NCBI GenBank assembly: GCA_905221615.1
Contig: CAJNDT010003446.1
Location: 186,001-250,000 of the forward strand
From: Symbiodinium sp. CCMP2592
Lineage: Eukaryota; Sar; Dinophyceae; Suessiales; Symbiodiniaceae
Reading direction: 5' to 3'
DNA length: 64,000 bases
Part shown: in pieces, positions 34,336-46,462 of the stretch
How positions within the stretch are numbered: the stretch's first letter is position 1
Layout of the letters: the number at the start of each line of letters is the position of its first letter
The notes under the pieces: generated by a model
Told to the model about the DNA's origin: nothing
The model's database searches: none
The model's input: the letters and a program-made list of their open reading frames with translations, nothing else
Translations under genes and position numbers: made by a program

Positions 34336-36050
34336 CTAGAGCAGCTTCACGATCTCCTCTTCGAAGGACTTCGGCGACTGCACAGGCCAGCACCGAAACT
34401 CAACACAAAGACAGTGACGGCATCAGCAGGTTGTCGTGAGAGCTGAGTGATGGGAGTACGGGCGGTGGCGACACACCAGTCGTGGTTGTTTTCGTCGTCT
34501 CTATCAGCACTATTGTAGCAGCAGCAGCAGCAGCAGTAAAAAGTACGAGCAATTACAGTAGTAGGGCAGTAGCAGCAAGCGTACAGGGAGTAGCCGAGTG
34601 GGGGCATGGAAGTGGGACTAATAGCAGTCGCAGAATGAGGAGCAGTAAGTACTTGGTGTCATCAACATCATTGTCATGGCTGCAGCCATCGCTGGTAATT
34701 ACCAGCATTATGAGGATAGACCCTGATACAGCTTTCTGTGGGTCGCGAGGCCTGCTGCGGCCCGAAGCGTGCAACAGGCTGTCCTTGCCGGTCCTCAGCG
34801 AAGGCACATCCTAGACTTGTCGGCCGATACAGATGCGTCGAATGCGCAAGTCTTGTGAAAATGTTGCTGTGTGGTGACGGCCCTGATCTCAATTCAGAGC
34901 AGGAGGTGTGTTGGTTATTGAACAAGAAGAGCCCCGTGCCACCAGGAACTTGGCAAAGTTCCACTTGATGTCGCTTCCCAACCTCAGACAAAGACCCACT
35001 ACGAAGTGCTGTTTCGCCAGTAAGCGAGACCCGAACAGCTCTCCCTGTCGGGCTTTCAAGAAGGTGTACAAAGGAGCCTGTGGCTCACCAGCTTCACAGA
35101 TGAACCTCCGCACGTCACTGTTAGGCCTCGTTGTCGCCGTTGACGTCAATCTTCGCGAAGAGGGGGAAGGTGTCCGGGCACTTTGACTGGGCAAAAGCCT
35201 TCCAGAACCCGCAAACTCCACGCAGAACCAAGCTAAAGTAATAAAGAGGCTGTTTCTGGCGCCATCCAGACGAGCCTTGACCTCGGCATTGCTGCCAGGC
35301 TCCTGGCTTATGATCTGGGCCTCGACATGACCGTGACATGATATTGCCCGCCTGGCCCCCGAACTGGTTGCACGGAAATCCAAGCACCTCTACGAGACAC
35401 TTGGCTGCGATCAAAGGTGCTGTGATTTTTTTGAGGGAGAAATACTCACTACCCCGTGTCAGATGCAGGAACAGGAACCAGTACAGTTCAGTACAGTTCT
35501 GGCTTATTTGATGTAGCTGTCTTCCATGCCGTTCCCATCACAAGCCCCGCAGTTTGAGAACAGAAGCGTGCCGGACCGGGAGGGTCAGAGACCTGATCTT
35601 CTGCAGGGCGGACCTCGAATCCTCGAGATCGGTACTTTCCATACAGTTCACACCTGGCAAGTTCGCTTCCCCTTCTGTAATTAGAGCAGCAAAAGGCCGG
35701 TGCAGGCTCAGGCCGCGACAATTCAGCATAATTCGTCTTTGTCAAACCTTGTCAGGTTCCACTAACAAGGTGCAGACATGGAGCGGGGGGGGGGGGGGCC
35801 TCATTTGCTTGCAAGATTGACGACGAGCACCACTTTGCCCGAGTACTCCTGCAGCGAGACCTCCTGGCCATCGATGTTCTGGACCTCAGAGCAGCGCTTT
35901 GAGAGCTGAAAGGCGGCGGATCCCACGCGGCCTGGAAGTCGTAGATGCTGTCGCCAGCAACTTCCTGCCGTCGAGTTGGAAGCCATGTAAGCGTCAGGTG
36001 CCAAGGTCCGAAGCAAGGCGTGCTCTTGGTGGACACGGCTTTACGTACGA
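34336..36050 (-). CDS. GPX: Selenocysteine glutathione peroxidase (probable)
   Basis: Eleven exons join in phase: about 36050-35932, 35884-35800, 35747-35714, 35653-35614, 35387-35352, 35302-35276, 35198-35127, 35077-35040, 34982-34933, 34783-34752, 34377-34336 (TAG). Reading order: DSIYDFQ, VQNIDGQEVSLQEYSGKVV, VVNLASK, then UGA, GLTKTNYAELSR, LYGKYRSRGFE, VLGFPCNQFGGQ, EPGSNAEVK, AFAQSKCPDTFPLFAKIDV, APLYTFLKARQG, LGSDIKWNFAKFLVARG, QPVARFGPQQ, SPKSFEEEIVKLL. The catalytic set (residue at UGA, Gln of FGGQ, Trp and Asn of KWNF) is complete. The enzyme reduces peroxides with glutathione or thioredoxin. Donors are GC except one GT (after 35614). A UGA exactly where Cys or Sec is expected, with coding continuing in phase, is why I call it selenocysteine. 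The first exon has no in-frame Met, so the start lies in an unseen upstream exon. Confidence 0.88.
35801..35803 (-). other. In-frame UGA, probable selenocysteine codon
   Basis: On the minus strand exon 35884-35800 reads GCA AGC AAA TGA G, then a GC donor at 35799-35798. The next exon (35747) supplies GT, so the codon after UGA is GGT and translation continues LTKTNY. In GPx families the residue after ASK is Sec or Cys and is followed by Gly-Leu/Phe-Thr, exactly as seen. Confidence 0.82.
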
Positions 36051-36720
36051 ATGTCTAATCGCCAAGTCATTCACAACAACCTTCATTGCACGATGCCTCA
36101 TGCTGGCGACTACACTGCAGTACATACAGCCCGTGGTTTAATGTGGTACGGTGTATCAACACACCCATGTATGTGATGCCATCACGCGAACGTATGCATG
36201 TATGTATGTGATGTGATGTGACGTATGTATGTATGTATGCATGCATGCGTGTGTACATGCATGTATTTATGAATGTATGCATGTATGCGCGTAGTAATTC
36301 GCTAATCCACAAATGTATGCATGCATGCATGCATGCATGCATGTATGTAGGCATGGCTGCCTGTCTGCCTGCCTATGTGTATGGATGTATGTATGTATGT
36401 ACATTACTTACAGCACGTGTATGTGGTGTGTATGTGATATGCTTCTAGTCATGTATGTTCGGTATGTATAAGGATGCCAGGGGAACGACAACTTGTAGGC
36501 ATTCCCAAGTCTATTACATAACACCGTTCGGGGATTTTGGTAACGACGTTCGTGGGGATTTGGCTGTCCTTTATCGCGAACCTTTCACGGACCCGCTGTT
36601 TTACATCTAAAGGCCGGCACATACATATTATATATATATATATATATATATGTGTATATAGGTGTGTGTGTGTGTACACTGCATATGATATGCAGACACG
36701 GGCCTTTGGATCAATGCACT
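36051..36720. repeat. ATGT/CATG microsatellite region and TA/GT tract
   Basis: At 36180-36400 units of TATG and CATG alternate (ATGTATGTATGC...). At 36629-36675 a TA tract passes into GTGTGT. No gene is supported. Confidence 0.85.
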
Positions 36721-37790
36721 TCCCTGTGGGTGTTCGCAACATCCCATTCATACGCGCTGGACGGCTCCCAGCAGAAGGTAGCTCAGCAATCGTCGGGTCA
36801 TGAGGCCTTGCTGCTGCCACCGCCCATGAGCTCACGAGCAACTCCTGGGGATCGCCTGCAGAAATTGAAGCAAAAAGTCCGAGCCAAGAGGAAGAGAGGG
36901 CGGACACCTTCTGACCTTTTCCTGCTGTGGTCAGCGCCGAGGGAAAGTCTCATGTCCCGGCTGCGGGGTGGCTCTCGAAAATCAAGGGCAGCAAGGCAGG
37001 GGGGAGCTGGCTGGGAGGGCAAAGGCGCTAAGAGGAGCTCTTCTGGCCCATCGGTCTATGCCTCAGCAGGAGCTGGCGCGCGTATCTCACTTGAGTCGTT
37101 TCTGAGCCTTCCGAAGTGTCGCAGAATCCTGGCGCCACACGAGCGGGGCCCATCACTCGGCACATGTTCTCTCAGTCCGCACCTCGGCCAAACACCTGCT
37201 GCAAGTGCACGTGAAGCCATATTCCAACAGCCTCGAGCCAAATCACACGGACCGATTCTGCAGGACCATCACTTATTTATTTTCTCCGTGGTTGTGCCTG
37301 CGTCTGCGTGTTTGCACATCTGCTTCCTGGAGGAGTTTTCAGCCCAGTGATATCGACTGCCGGGCAAGACTCATGCCTGGTTGACGTAGCAGATGCAGAG
37401 CTCGTCACCCGGCGAAATGTTCAAGACCTAATAGCTTACTGTGTGACATATCCAACATTCACTGGACAACTGCGAGGCGACCCTCATGATACGGGCACTA
37501 CAAGTAGCGTAAGAACCTGATGAAGATAACCTGGCTATGAATTCTGGATCCACGTCAAGGCCATGGCCTATCGTAACCGGGTTCCTACGATTCTGGCCAC
37601 GCAGCGGAAGTCGCCGTCAAGCGGGCCGAGTTTCCCGGAAAGGCGACCTTTTGGCTGCAGACAGTGGCTGGCTTGAAGAAACTGGAGTTGCAGAGCTGCA
37701 GACTTTATATGCTGTAACAGCAAGGACCCTCCTAACCGGTGTGCGGTCAGAGCACCTTCATGTTGGGCGCACCTGTGGCAAGGCAGATCA
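36721..37790. other. No supported gene
   Basis: A plus-strand frame (36652-37350) begins in a microsatellite and includes a basic stretch (KLKQKVRAKRKRGR). Without exon signals or a domain I do not call it. Confidence 0.35.
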
Positions 37791-37959
37791 AATGCAATGC
37801 AGTGTACGCAAAGCATGGCACGACTGTTTGTCACCGAGGCACAGGAATGGTTCATTCGAGCAACCTCGCATTGGGATGGGCATGCGGGCATGCGGAACGT
37901 GATTTCGAGCATGATTGCAACACTCCCTCTCCCGAGCAAGAAACTGAAGCGAAGAGCGC

Positions 37960-38480
37960 CGTCCCGTGCATTTGCGGCCACACGCCCTGGGAAAGAGACT
38001 GCGTCCCGTTGAAAGAAGAAGCTCGTCCCCCGGTCCCCGAGTTCCCGTCCCCACCTGCAGCAGCTGCTCGAGGGAGAGTCTGGCAACTTCTGCGGTGGCT
38101 TGGGCCATGGCTGCCTTTTTACAAAGGCGCGCACTCACAAGCGCTTCTGTCAAAGTCTCAAGGATCCTGCTCCCTGCGCAGGGACAGTGAAAAGCTCGGC
38201 CCCCAGACACTTGCAACCTCGGCATCGTTGCCCTGCTCAGCAGCCTCCCCCACAGTTCCACGGCACTGTGCGCTTTCTGATGAAATCAAATGCCCCCTTA
38301 TGCTGAGACCTTCATGAGGCTGTCCATCGGCTCTGCATCTTGGGTTGCCGGGTTTGTGGCCGCCACGTCGGCCTCGTCGCCTCAAGCGAGATGCCCAAAA
38401 GCCCGAGGCGACGGGGAGCTCCAAACCTCTGAGGCCGGAGCCGAAGATCCCAGTCGTCTCCTGCAGAAGTTAGCCATGCC
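37960..38480 (-). CDS. Unidentified gene, helical or coiled-coil exons
   Basis: Three minus-strand exon-like blocks: DEADVAATNPATQDAEPMDS (about 38385-38320, between a CTTGAG acceptor and AAG|GT), ILETLTEALVS (about 38165-38130), and AAMAQATAEVARLSLEQLLQ (38114-38055, between AAAAAG and CAG|GTGGGG). Composition is helical and Ala/Glu-rich. No domain is recognised and start and stop are unknown. Confidence 0.35.
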
Positions 38481-38708
38481 ATGCCAGGACCCATGCAGGT
38501 CCCATCTTTGCCTTTATCCCCTCCCATGCACCTCAAAAGTGGACAAACTGTTTTTTGGGTTTGGCACTTTGTGAAGCAGGTCGGAGGGGATGGCCAGGAG
38601 GACCTGAGTTTTTGATGGCTGTGCCGCTGGGTTGTCCAGGAATTTCAACCCCCTCGCCCCCTTCTCGGTCGTTCTTCCCACTTCCCAGGTGCCCTCCCTT
38701 CCTTCCTT

Positions 38709-39770
38709 TTGCCAATCCTTCAGGGCACTGATTCCAAGAAATGGCTACGGACATGTCAACACTCGACAGGTCTGAGGCGGAGAGCCCCGCGCGAGTGTCT
38801 GATTGCAGCAGCTGGTCTGACCAAGAGCAACAAAGCACGCGTCGGGTCTGCTCCAGAACCCACCCAACATGCAGATGCCGGAGTATCCTTGATCATGGCT
38901 AACAACCATGCGAAGACAAGAGCGCAAGATCTGTCTGCATCTGTCTGCGAAAACACTGGATATGGCAAGCACAATATGCGCACGCACCTTTCCGAGACAA
39001 AAAGAAATCAGAAGGTGCGCAGCCCCGTCCGCACCTCGCCCCAGATGCAGCGCATTACCTTGGCAGTCCGGCCACTGTACAAGAAGAATCCACGGCCTTT
39101 TTGCGTCCGTGTGCTTGAAAAGTCAGGCTGCCCATTCCTTCTCCCGGAGCAGAGCGTCCAATTGCTTGAGCTCAGCTACTGCCTGGCGAGAGGCTGGTGC
39201 AGGCAACGAATGCAAGCTCTCGCGGCGCTAGCGACAGAACGCCTGAGGATTCGAGATGTGGGGTGCCAGCGCTTTGGCCTCAGATTTGGCTGCTGTAACT
39301 CAAGTTGCCACCACAGCCTCACTGCTAGCTTGATAGTTCATGATTCCGTGACGCAAAACGGCAAAAAAAACACAAAGAGATCCATCTTGGGCACTGACTC
39401 GGTTATGGAGCAGTGGCCCCACGGGCGATTGCACCTGGCACACCAGACATGCAGTGTAATTCCGCGTTGCTGTCTCGCGTCGTCGAAACCTCGAGGTCAA
39501 TGTTGTTGTACTCCTCGGCTCGCACAAGCTTTGACTCAGATTCACCGGTCTTATAGAGTACGAGTAAAACATATTCTCACGGCTGAGATGCGAAAAGCCC
39601 CAGCACTTCAGCGAAGAAGTTCGGCCTCAGCTTCGGAGAGTCACAGGTCGGAGGTGTCTGCTTTTCATAAAAGCGGATATCTCAGGGGAGCCAACCCAGA
39701 GGCAAAAAGCGCTCCGACCTGCCGAGTATTTGGGGCAGTCAGGCGCTGGCTTCTTCTGTCAGTGGTCTAA
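38709..39770. other. Long plus-strand ORF, probably not a gene
   Basis: A 353-codon plus-strand frame has no domain. A convincing minus-strand terminal exon lies inside it at 39182-39123, so I treat the plus frame as chance. Confidence 0.3.
39123..39182 (-). CDS. C-terminal exon of an unidentified gene
   Basis: After a CCAG acceptor the minus strand reads AVAELKQLDALLREKEWAA and TGA at 39125-39123, a short amphipathic helix. Upstream exons, probably toward 39.3-40.4 kb, are not resolved. It may belong with the exon at 40436. Confidence 0.4.
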   Translation of the reverse strand, partial: AVAELKQLDALLREKEWAA

Positions 39771-40309
39771 GGTCTACCGAAGGCTCCAGCTGGGAGTGAC
39801 ATATCTTGAATCACTGTGTCACTGTCCCAGTGCCGATCGAGATGCTTCGGATATCGGATCTCTGACGACTGGGAACTGGGAACGAGCCGTTTCGAGCTGC
39901 GTCAACAACGGTACTAGGATACGGGAGGATCATTGTCGAAATTCGCCTCGGCCCCGGCCGAAGCGGTCAGAGTTTTGCACGCGTTACCCCACCTCTTTGA
40001 GTGGCGCGCGGGGCACGTGCGACCCCCACCACCCCGTCTGGGGCGGGGCCCGTGCGACCCCCACCCCCTCGCGTCCTGTTTTTGTAAAACTTGAAGTCGG
40101 GTTCGCAACCTCCACATCCAGAGATTCGGGGCCTTGCTGGGAGCCGGAAAGCCTGGTGAACGAGACACTTTATAAGGCATCAGAACGGGCGATGGGATAC
40201 TGTGCGCCGCCCTCACTCCACCCCCATACTGTACGATTTTGATCGGGGGCAGAGAGACAACAGGCTTGTAAAGAGAAAGAAGACAAGCGGATGATGTGAA
40301 GGATGGCAG

Positions 40310-40436
40310 CAGCTGGGGCGGAAAACGAAGTGTCATCGGAAGTCTCGCGAGATTCGAGGGCCTCGGCCGGGGCGTGCGGCTCCAGCGCGGCGCGGAGCAG
40401 AGCCGCCGCTTCGCTGACGAGGCCGTCCGCGTGTGC
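40310..40436 (-). CDS. Exon of an unidentified gene
   Basis: From a CACTGAG acceptor the minus strand reads AHADGLVSEAAALLRAALEP then HAPAEALESRETSDDTSF. It is Ala/Glu-rich with dinoflagellate-like GC third positions. The donor is unclear, no domain is seen, and it may be upstream of the exon at 39123. Confidence 0.4.
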
Positions 40437-40896
40437 CTCAGTGAAGCTTGGAGAGCTTGAGTTAACAGAGGTGGCTGTTTACTGAGGGAGCCTCGAAGTA
40501 TTGCTACATCATTTCCCCTACCCCTCTGTCTGTGATGGCACTGTGGCGGCACGACTCAACTGAAAGAAGCTTGAAAGAGCTGAAACAAGCGACGTAGAAC
40601 TCTGCATCCTTGGACCGGCCAGGAGGTGGTCTGCACCTCGGCAAGGGACCGCGACGGCTATACTGAAGCTAGCGACTCTAGCGATCTGACAGCTTGGTGA
40701 TTTCGAGGCGGGGACGCTTCCCGAAAGGGCGCATGGCCTGAAGTGGGCAGTCTGCTATAGATTGTTAAGATCCGCTTCAATCACGGAGTCTTTGCTTTCT
40801 GGATGAGGCTCTGACAGAAGCACAGGAGCTCCTGCATGAGGCCTTGCGTTACCTCCCAGTTCGCCCCATGACGAGCTGTAGGCTGTACACTGCACA

Positions 40897-41474
40897 TCAG
40901 CGCATCTCGACCTCCGCTCCGCCACCCGCTGCTTTGGCGCGGTTGATGAGGAAGGCAAAGACCTGCTGGATACGGGGACCTTCAAACTTACTGGGGCCCA
41001 TCTCCGGATCCCATCTATAGACAGCAATCAGGCGAACGGATACGGGAGGGCTGAAAAGCCGGCAGGACGTTCGCCTACCTGCGCGGCCAAGAGCAAGGTG
41101 TCAGCATGCTCGAGGGCGTGGTACTTGAAGCGAAGAAGTGGGTGGTCCTGCAGATTCAGGGCAGTCAGAGCAGTGAGGAGCCTCGTGCAGGGGCCAGCCA
41201 GGACTCCTCCGTCGTCAAAGGACCGACCTAACCCACACAGGAAATCTGCGCAGATGCGAGCATATTTGCATGCCTGTGGGGGCAGCACTCTGCCGGCTGT
41301 TCGCACGGAGCCCCGGGACCCATCTGTTGGCGGTTCGATATCATGCCGAGCCTTGTTCCCCTGACTTTCAAAGAGTGGGATCGCAACAGCGACGCAGCCC
41401 CCCGTAAGAAAGACTGGGACTCTACGGAGCCGTATACATGAGCATATAGTGTTACCCAAACAGTCGTAGGACAC
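40897..41474 (-). CDS. Unidentified gene with helical-repeat look
   Basis: The minus-strand frame 41474-41050 includes LCGLGRSFDDGGVLAGPCT, LLTALTALNLQDHPLLRF and KYHALEHADTLLLAAQ. A second exon ends the gene: KFEGPRIQQVFAFLINRAK, AAGGGAEVEMR and TGA at 40899-40897. The pattern of short Leu/Ala helices resembles octotricopeptide or FASTK-like RNA-binding organelle proteins, but this is a guess. The join between the two exons is near 41030-40990. Confidence 0.45.
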
Positions 41475-41779
41475 GTGCCGAGCCCGAACTGGTCTCTATG
41501 AACTCTCTCCCTCTTGCTTGCACCCGGACAAGGAGCCGGAGCTCCCGCGTGCGGGCGCGCACCGGTCTCAAGTTCGTCTGTGACACTTCACGGCTGTGAC
41601 GAAGGCCCCGTTTTGTTTTTTTCTCTCTCTCTTTTCTTTCTTTTCTTTCTGCAGGGCATAGGGGTCGCGCGCCCCTGTGCTATGGAGTGGCTGGCAACGG
41701 GGTCTTTCCTGACTACGGCACTGAACTACACCTTCTTCTCCTTTCTCTCGTGTAGAAACCCCCGCCTAGAACTCTAACT

Positions 41780-41816
<37 letters not shown>

Positions 41817-44200
41817 GTGTGTAGTTTAGCCTTTTTGCTTCCCTGTTCCTGGAAACCTTGCTTCCAGGCTTGAGTCATCTTTGGGTAAGACGATATGATC
41901 TCACACTGATGACGCAGTGATGGCACCAGTGCAGGCACGGGACACAGAGGAGGTTGTGAGAGTGCTGGAAGTGCATGTCTCTGCAGGCCTGGCGACATCT
42001 TCGGTAGGAGCGACGTTATCTTCACTGCACGTCACTCCTCGGAGCAGTAGAGTTCACCACAGCCTGGCAGCTGATGCGAAGCTACCAGTACTTCATGCTT
42101 TGAGTGCATTTATCACGGTTCTGACCTTGCTTGCATCGCACAACAGAAGCTTGTCCTTCTCCACTATTCTCCTGCGGCAGCATTCAACTGGACTGCCCAA
42201 GAAGGAGGAACAGACAGGCCAAGCGCTCCTGCCACCTGGAGGGCAAATCCCCCAGGGCTGTCAGCAAAGGAGCGAAGCGGCTCTCACCGAACAGCACCTG
42301 CACAAAAGCACCGGCCGCTGGCGGCCTGCTTCTGCCCCTGCGCGGAGTGGATGCGCCTCCAGCTGCAAAGGCACGGAGGGCACGAAGCCACAGCAGCGCG
42401 CGCAAGCGGCGACCTGGCTCAAGGTCCGATGGTCCCTGATGCCTGCGCGAACACCAGAAACCCGAGGGCGAGGCCACGCGACGATTGCCGGAATGCTGCA
42501 TAGCAAAAAGAGGCTCCTGATCCACAGACAGAGCTTAGCAGGCGTTGCACGGCTTTTCTCGGCCCTCCTCTGTGAACATGTCGGTGTAGGCGGAGCAGCT
42601 GGAACAGGCAAACAGACCGAATCCCTTGGGAGGAGCCGCGGCGCGCACCTCACGAACTTTCACATTGCATAGGACGGTCGGGTGCTGTGTGCTGTCGTGT
42701 GCTGGGCCTCGCAGCCGGCAGGACAAGGGCCTCCTGGTCCACCAGATGGCACCGCCACCACCATCACGCTGTGCCTCTGGCACAGATCTAGCCAGGAGGT
42801 GCGCAATTCATGTTAGCTGGCAGCTGCATGGCCTGTAGCGCAGTCTTACGGCTGCATGACCACTGCAAGGCTCTGACCCATGCAGTGCATGGCCACAGGT
42901 CTATGTTCAAGCTTGTGTTTGCAGAGTTTCAATGATCTCCCGGCACAGGCCAAAATTCGACTCTGACATGCCTGCACCAGAACCGAAGGTGTTGCTGGAA
43001 TCACAAGGGTACTTGGTGGCTGGGATAGACTCAAGCTCAGCCAAATGCTCGCGCTGGTGTGGCTAGCAAGAAGCGAGGACCAGGAACTTGCAGACTTGTC
43101 GTAGCTTTTGGCGCCTGAGCACCAGGGCTGCAGACAGACCGAACCTCAAGGCAAAGCATGAGGGACCAGGGATGCGTTTTGCCTAAGTTCATCCGGTGAT
43201 TTTCGGAACGGCACGTGGCCAGGCAGGCCGCTCCGCTCAAAGTCACACTGGTCCTCGATGTCGGCCTGCCAAGCGGAGAGAGCGTAGGCATGTGTCTTCG
43301 TTGTTCCTCAATATGCTGCATGCGGACAACACCTCACCTTCATAGCCAGTTGACAAGCCCCGCCGTCAACAGAAAGCTTTGTTTAAACAATGCAGCAACC
43401 ATACAATATTGGATCAATGTTGGTGTGTATACAACACAGTATAGCAAAAACATGTCTATGATGTACGATGCCATAGCATAGAAATACACAAAGCACATGC
43501 AGGTCAAAAGCTGGAAGGGACCTACGAACCGAATGCAGACACGCGTCATGTACATCGCGAAGAACTTTGGGCACCAACGGCATTGTCATGCTTGCGGTAT
43601 CCATAAGCAGCTGTTGATGCATACATCATACATCATACATTTCTGCATCACATGATATGTGATATGGCATATTCCATGCTAAACGGCCATGTTGTGGTAT
43701 GCTGTACCATGTTACATCATGCAATTCAAGACCATTTTGTGCCAGCTTACGCTGTTTTTAGCATCGCATCATGTCTATGTCCGCCTGCAGCATTACATGC
43801 CCAGAATCCCAGCGGCAGGGCGGTGCGGTCCTGCGAGCGGTTCCCGCAGCACGAGCCTGGGAGATGCCCCGCGCGGCTCCAAAGGGGCTCACAAAGCCGG
43901 CGGACCTTTGCACAAACAGCATACACAATGGGATTGATAGGTGCTTGACATTAGAGTATGGTACGCATTGAGAGTATGGGCATGGGTGCTTGATTTTCGG
44001 GAATCAGTAGCCCAGAACAAGGCGATTCAAAACCGCGGCTGTTCCTAAGTGCCCCGGCCAGACGCCCAGCGCAAGGGCGGCCAGCGCTCGTTTGCGTGCC
44101 ATGGCCTTGGTCGAAGCCCCCACAGGAAGGGTTCAGCGGCTTCCGAGAAGCACTCGTGAAGTCTTTGTGACGCATATCTTCAGCTCCAGGCTGCTCTTGC
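41475..44200. other. No supported gene; CT tract
   Basis: A CT microsatellite is at 41783-41814. Open frames of up to 251 codons on the plus strand (41917-42672) and 130 on the minus strand lack domains. Region 43.3-43.8 kb is AT-rich with ATACATCA units. Confidence 0.4.
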
Positions 44201-44224
44201 TCGGCTGGGATTGGAGCAAACACC

Positions 44225-44925
44225 CAGAGGAAGAGCGGCGGCGTAGAAACGATCTTTCCACTTTCCAGCATGGCTTTTCTCAAAGGCCTTGCACAGTCCG
44301 ACCCTTACGAGGCCGTTTGTTCTGCATCGCTCCGCCTGGCCCCGGCAACTTTGGCCAAGACGTCCCCTCCAGGCCCCCCAAGAACGAAGTCTCGTTTTGG
44401 CGTCCAAGCCCGAGCTTGGTTCACGACTGCGTCTAGTCGGAGAATAAGTCCTGAGATCGCACAGCTTTACTACGCGCCGAAGACAAACACAAATGGCATC
44501 CCGCACCTCTTTGGCCTCCACACCCATGACCTCGAGTGCGGGAAATCGGTTCCAAGCGATGAACTTGGCACCAACACAAATGCACGTAAGAAGTGGATGG
44601 AATCAGCTCAGTGGATCCCTCTTGAACTTATGCTCTGCGGTCCTGCCGGATCGGCCGAGCCCCCACCCTACCTTCAACAACATGGCTGGTGGACTCTCCC
44701 GTCCTGGGGCGGTGTGCTTCTGGGTTTGCTTGATGTATGCGGCAGCGACAGTGAAATGGAGGCTGGGGGTATGAGGTTCGGTGAACCCGTGCATGCCTCT
44801 GATCTTGAGGAGACGTGCAGGTGTCAAGTCGAGCCAAGAGGCATCCCACCGGAGCTCTGCCATCTCCCGATAGACTTGCTCCAAATCTGTTGGCCGGGTA
44901 GTCGTGTGAGTCGTGTGGTGCGGCA
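44225..44925 (-). CDS. Unidentified gene, three exon blocks
   Basis: Minus-strand blocks with coding character: PTDLEQVYREMAELRWDASW then LDLTPARLLKIRGMHGF (about 44890-44780); AKFIAWNRFPALEVMGVEAK and EVRDA (about 44580-44495); AFEKSHAGKWKDRFYAAALP (about 44295-44230). They are ordered 5' to 3' on one strand and separated by AG/GC boundaries. No domain is recognised; start and stop are unresolved. Confidence 0.45.
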
Positions 44926-45039
44926 TCCGGTCAGATGATCCCTGGCTTCAAGCAGCCTCTGCGCTGATTCTAGCACGCTTGTCACGGGCTTCCAGCCTGC
45001 AAGGTGACGGAAGCGCACTCCTGCAGGTACCTTAGTGGA

Positions 45040-45850
45040 AGGGTTCCATCAAGATTGTCTCCGCATGTCTCCGCTGAGTGCAGCTGAGAAAGAGACTTCT
45101 GAAGCAACGCCTGCTCCTGGACGGCCAAGTGCCAGCTCGAAAAGACCTGCAGATGCTGCTGCTGCTGCTGCTACTCTGATGAACAAAAGAAGTTGAGGCA
45201 ACCGGTCGGTCGGTGACTGGCCGACTGGCCTTTCGGATGCGGGCAGCCTTCGCGGCCTCACACCGGAGCCGCACGGCTGTGCTCCAATGGGCAAAAGCTC
45301 TGCTCGCCGCCTCAAGAACAGAGAAATCTGTCAAAAACAAAAATGCAGGCTCGAGTTCAGGAGACTCGCCTTTCGGCGGCAGCGCCGCCGAATGTCATCT
45401 GCCTTCACGTGCTACCGTCGATGGATGCAACGAGAAGCTCTGACCGCACTGACTGTCATCGAACCTGTAGCAAGCGGCGGGTCTCCTCGTGAGTTGGGGT
45501 TGTTAGCTGAGCAAAGCCTATCGTCGCGCATCAGCAACGTTACCCCAGAAGACTTGACAGGCGGATGCGTGTTTTTGACTCCTGCATGGCCAGGGACCGT
45601 GCGGCCTTTTCAGAAGTAGCGAAAGCTTCGTGCTTCTGAAAATGATTCCATGCCACTGCCTCCGCCCAAGCCATCAGTATTCGCGCACCACAGGACTGCC
45701 TCAATCGGCTGAGCCCCTAAAAATACACACACTACACAGTTCATAACCCGTATGTAGTCTACGCAGAAGGCGCGGAGCTCCTCCTCCGCAGCTCCCTCGT
45801 CCCCCGGGAGCCGGGCTTCCACTCTTCGAAAAGTTGACTTCCACGTTCCT
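45040..45850 (-). CDS. Unidentified gene, two or more exons
   Basis: Minus-strand frames: VEARLPGDEGAAEEELRAF followed by CVDYI (about 45822-45750), then FLTDFSVLEAASRAFAHW and STAVRLRCEAAKAARIRK (about 45335-45225), then GVASEVSFSAALSGDMRR (about 45110-45055). The segment AFAHWSTAVRLRCEAAK resembles the Trp-rich repeat exons found at 51-63 kb. A TGC repeat lies at 45152-45172. Confidence 0.4.
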
Positions 45851-46079
45851 GAGCCACGGCGACCTCAATTCGAGGTCGATTCTAACTGAGTGCCATCAGA
45901 TGTGTGGGGGCGGCCACGCATTCGTGTATCCATGCAGCAGTCCATCTACCCATTCTTGACTGAACCAATTTTAAATATGGAGCAGACTTACTCCCCAATA
46001 GCCATCGGGTTTTTTTCCATCACTAACGGGGCGCCGGACGACGCGTCAACCCCGATCAGTGCCAACAGAGGTCCGGCCA

Positions 46080-46330
46080 GCCGGTGTCCCGGTCTGCGGT
46101 CAGTTTGGGTGGGTGTCCCGGTCATGTCGCGATCCGCGTCCTTGACGTATCCCGGTCGCTGCACAGGCCTTCCTGTACCGGTCGCATTTCGGTCAGTGTC
46201 CCGGTCGTGTGCTCCGGTCATGTCCCGATCGGTTGAAAGTGTCGTGGTTGGTGTCCTGGTCGTATCCCGGTCGTGTTTCCATCAGTGTCCCCGTCGTCGT
46301 CCCAGTGGCGGTCGGTGTGTGATCGTGTTT
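46080..46330. repeat. Degenerate GTCCCGGTC-based minisatellite
   Basis: The motif GTCCCGGTC or close variants (GTCATGTCGC, GTATCCCGGTC, GTGTCCCGGTC) recurs about a dozen times with irregular 10-25 bp spacing. Confidence 0.75.
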
Positions 46331-46462
46331 AATTTCGCTCCCTCACATTTGTGACACGGCTTTGCGCAACAGAGAGCCTGAATTGCACGCAAGCATGGCC
46401 AGCATGGCTGCAAACTGCCGGCAGACTTTCTATGTGCTATACCATGTGCTCCTTTGCTGAGA

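Noticed and set aside
38709-39770. 353-codon plus-strand ORF
   Set aside because: No domain or signal, wrong strand for the array, and a convincing minus-strand terminal exon lies inside it at 39123-39182.
41917-42672. 251-codon plus-strand ORF
   Set aside because: No domain, no exon logic, opposite to all supported genes.
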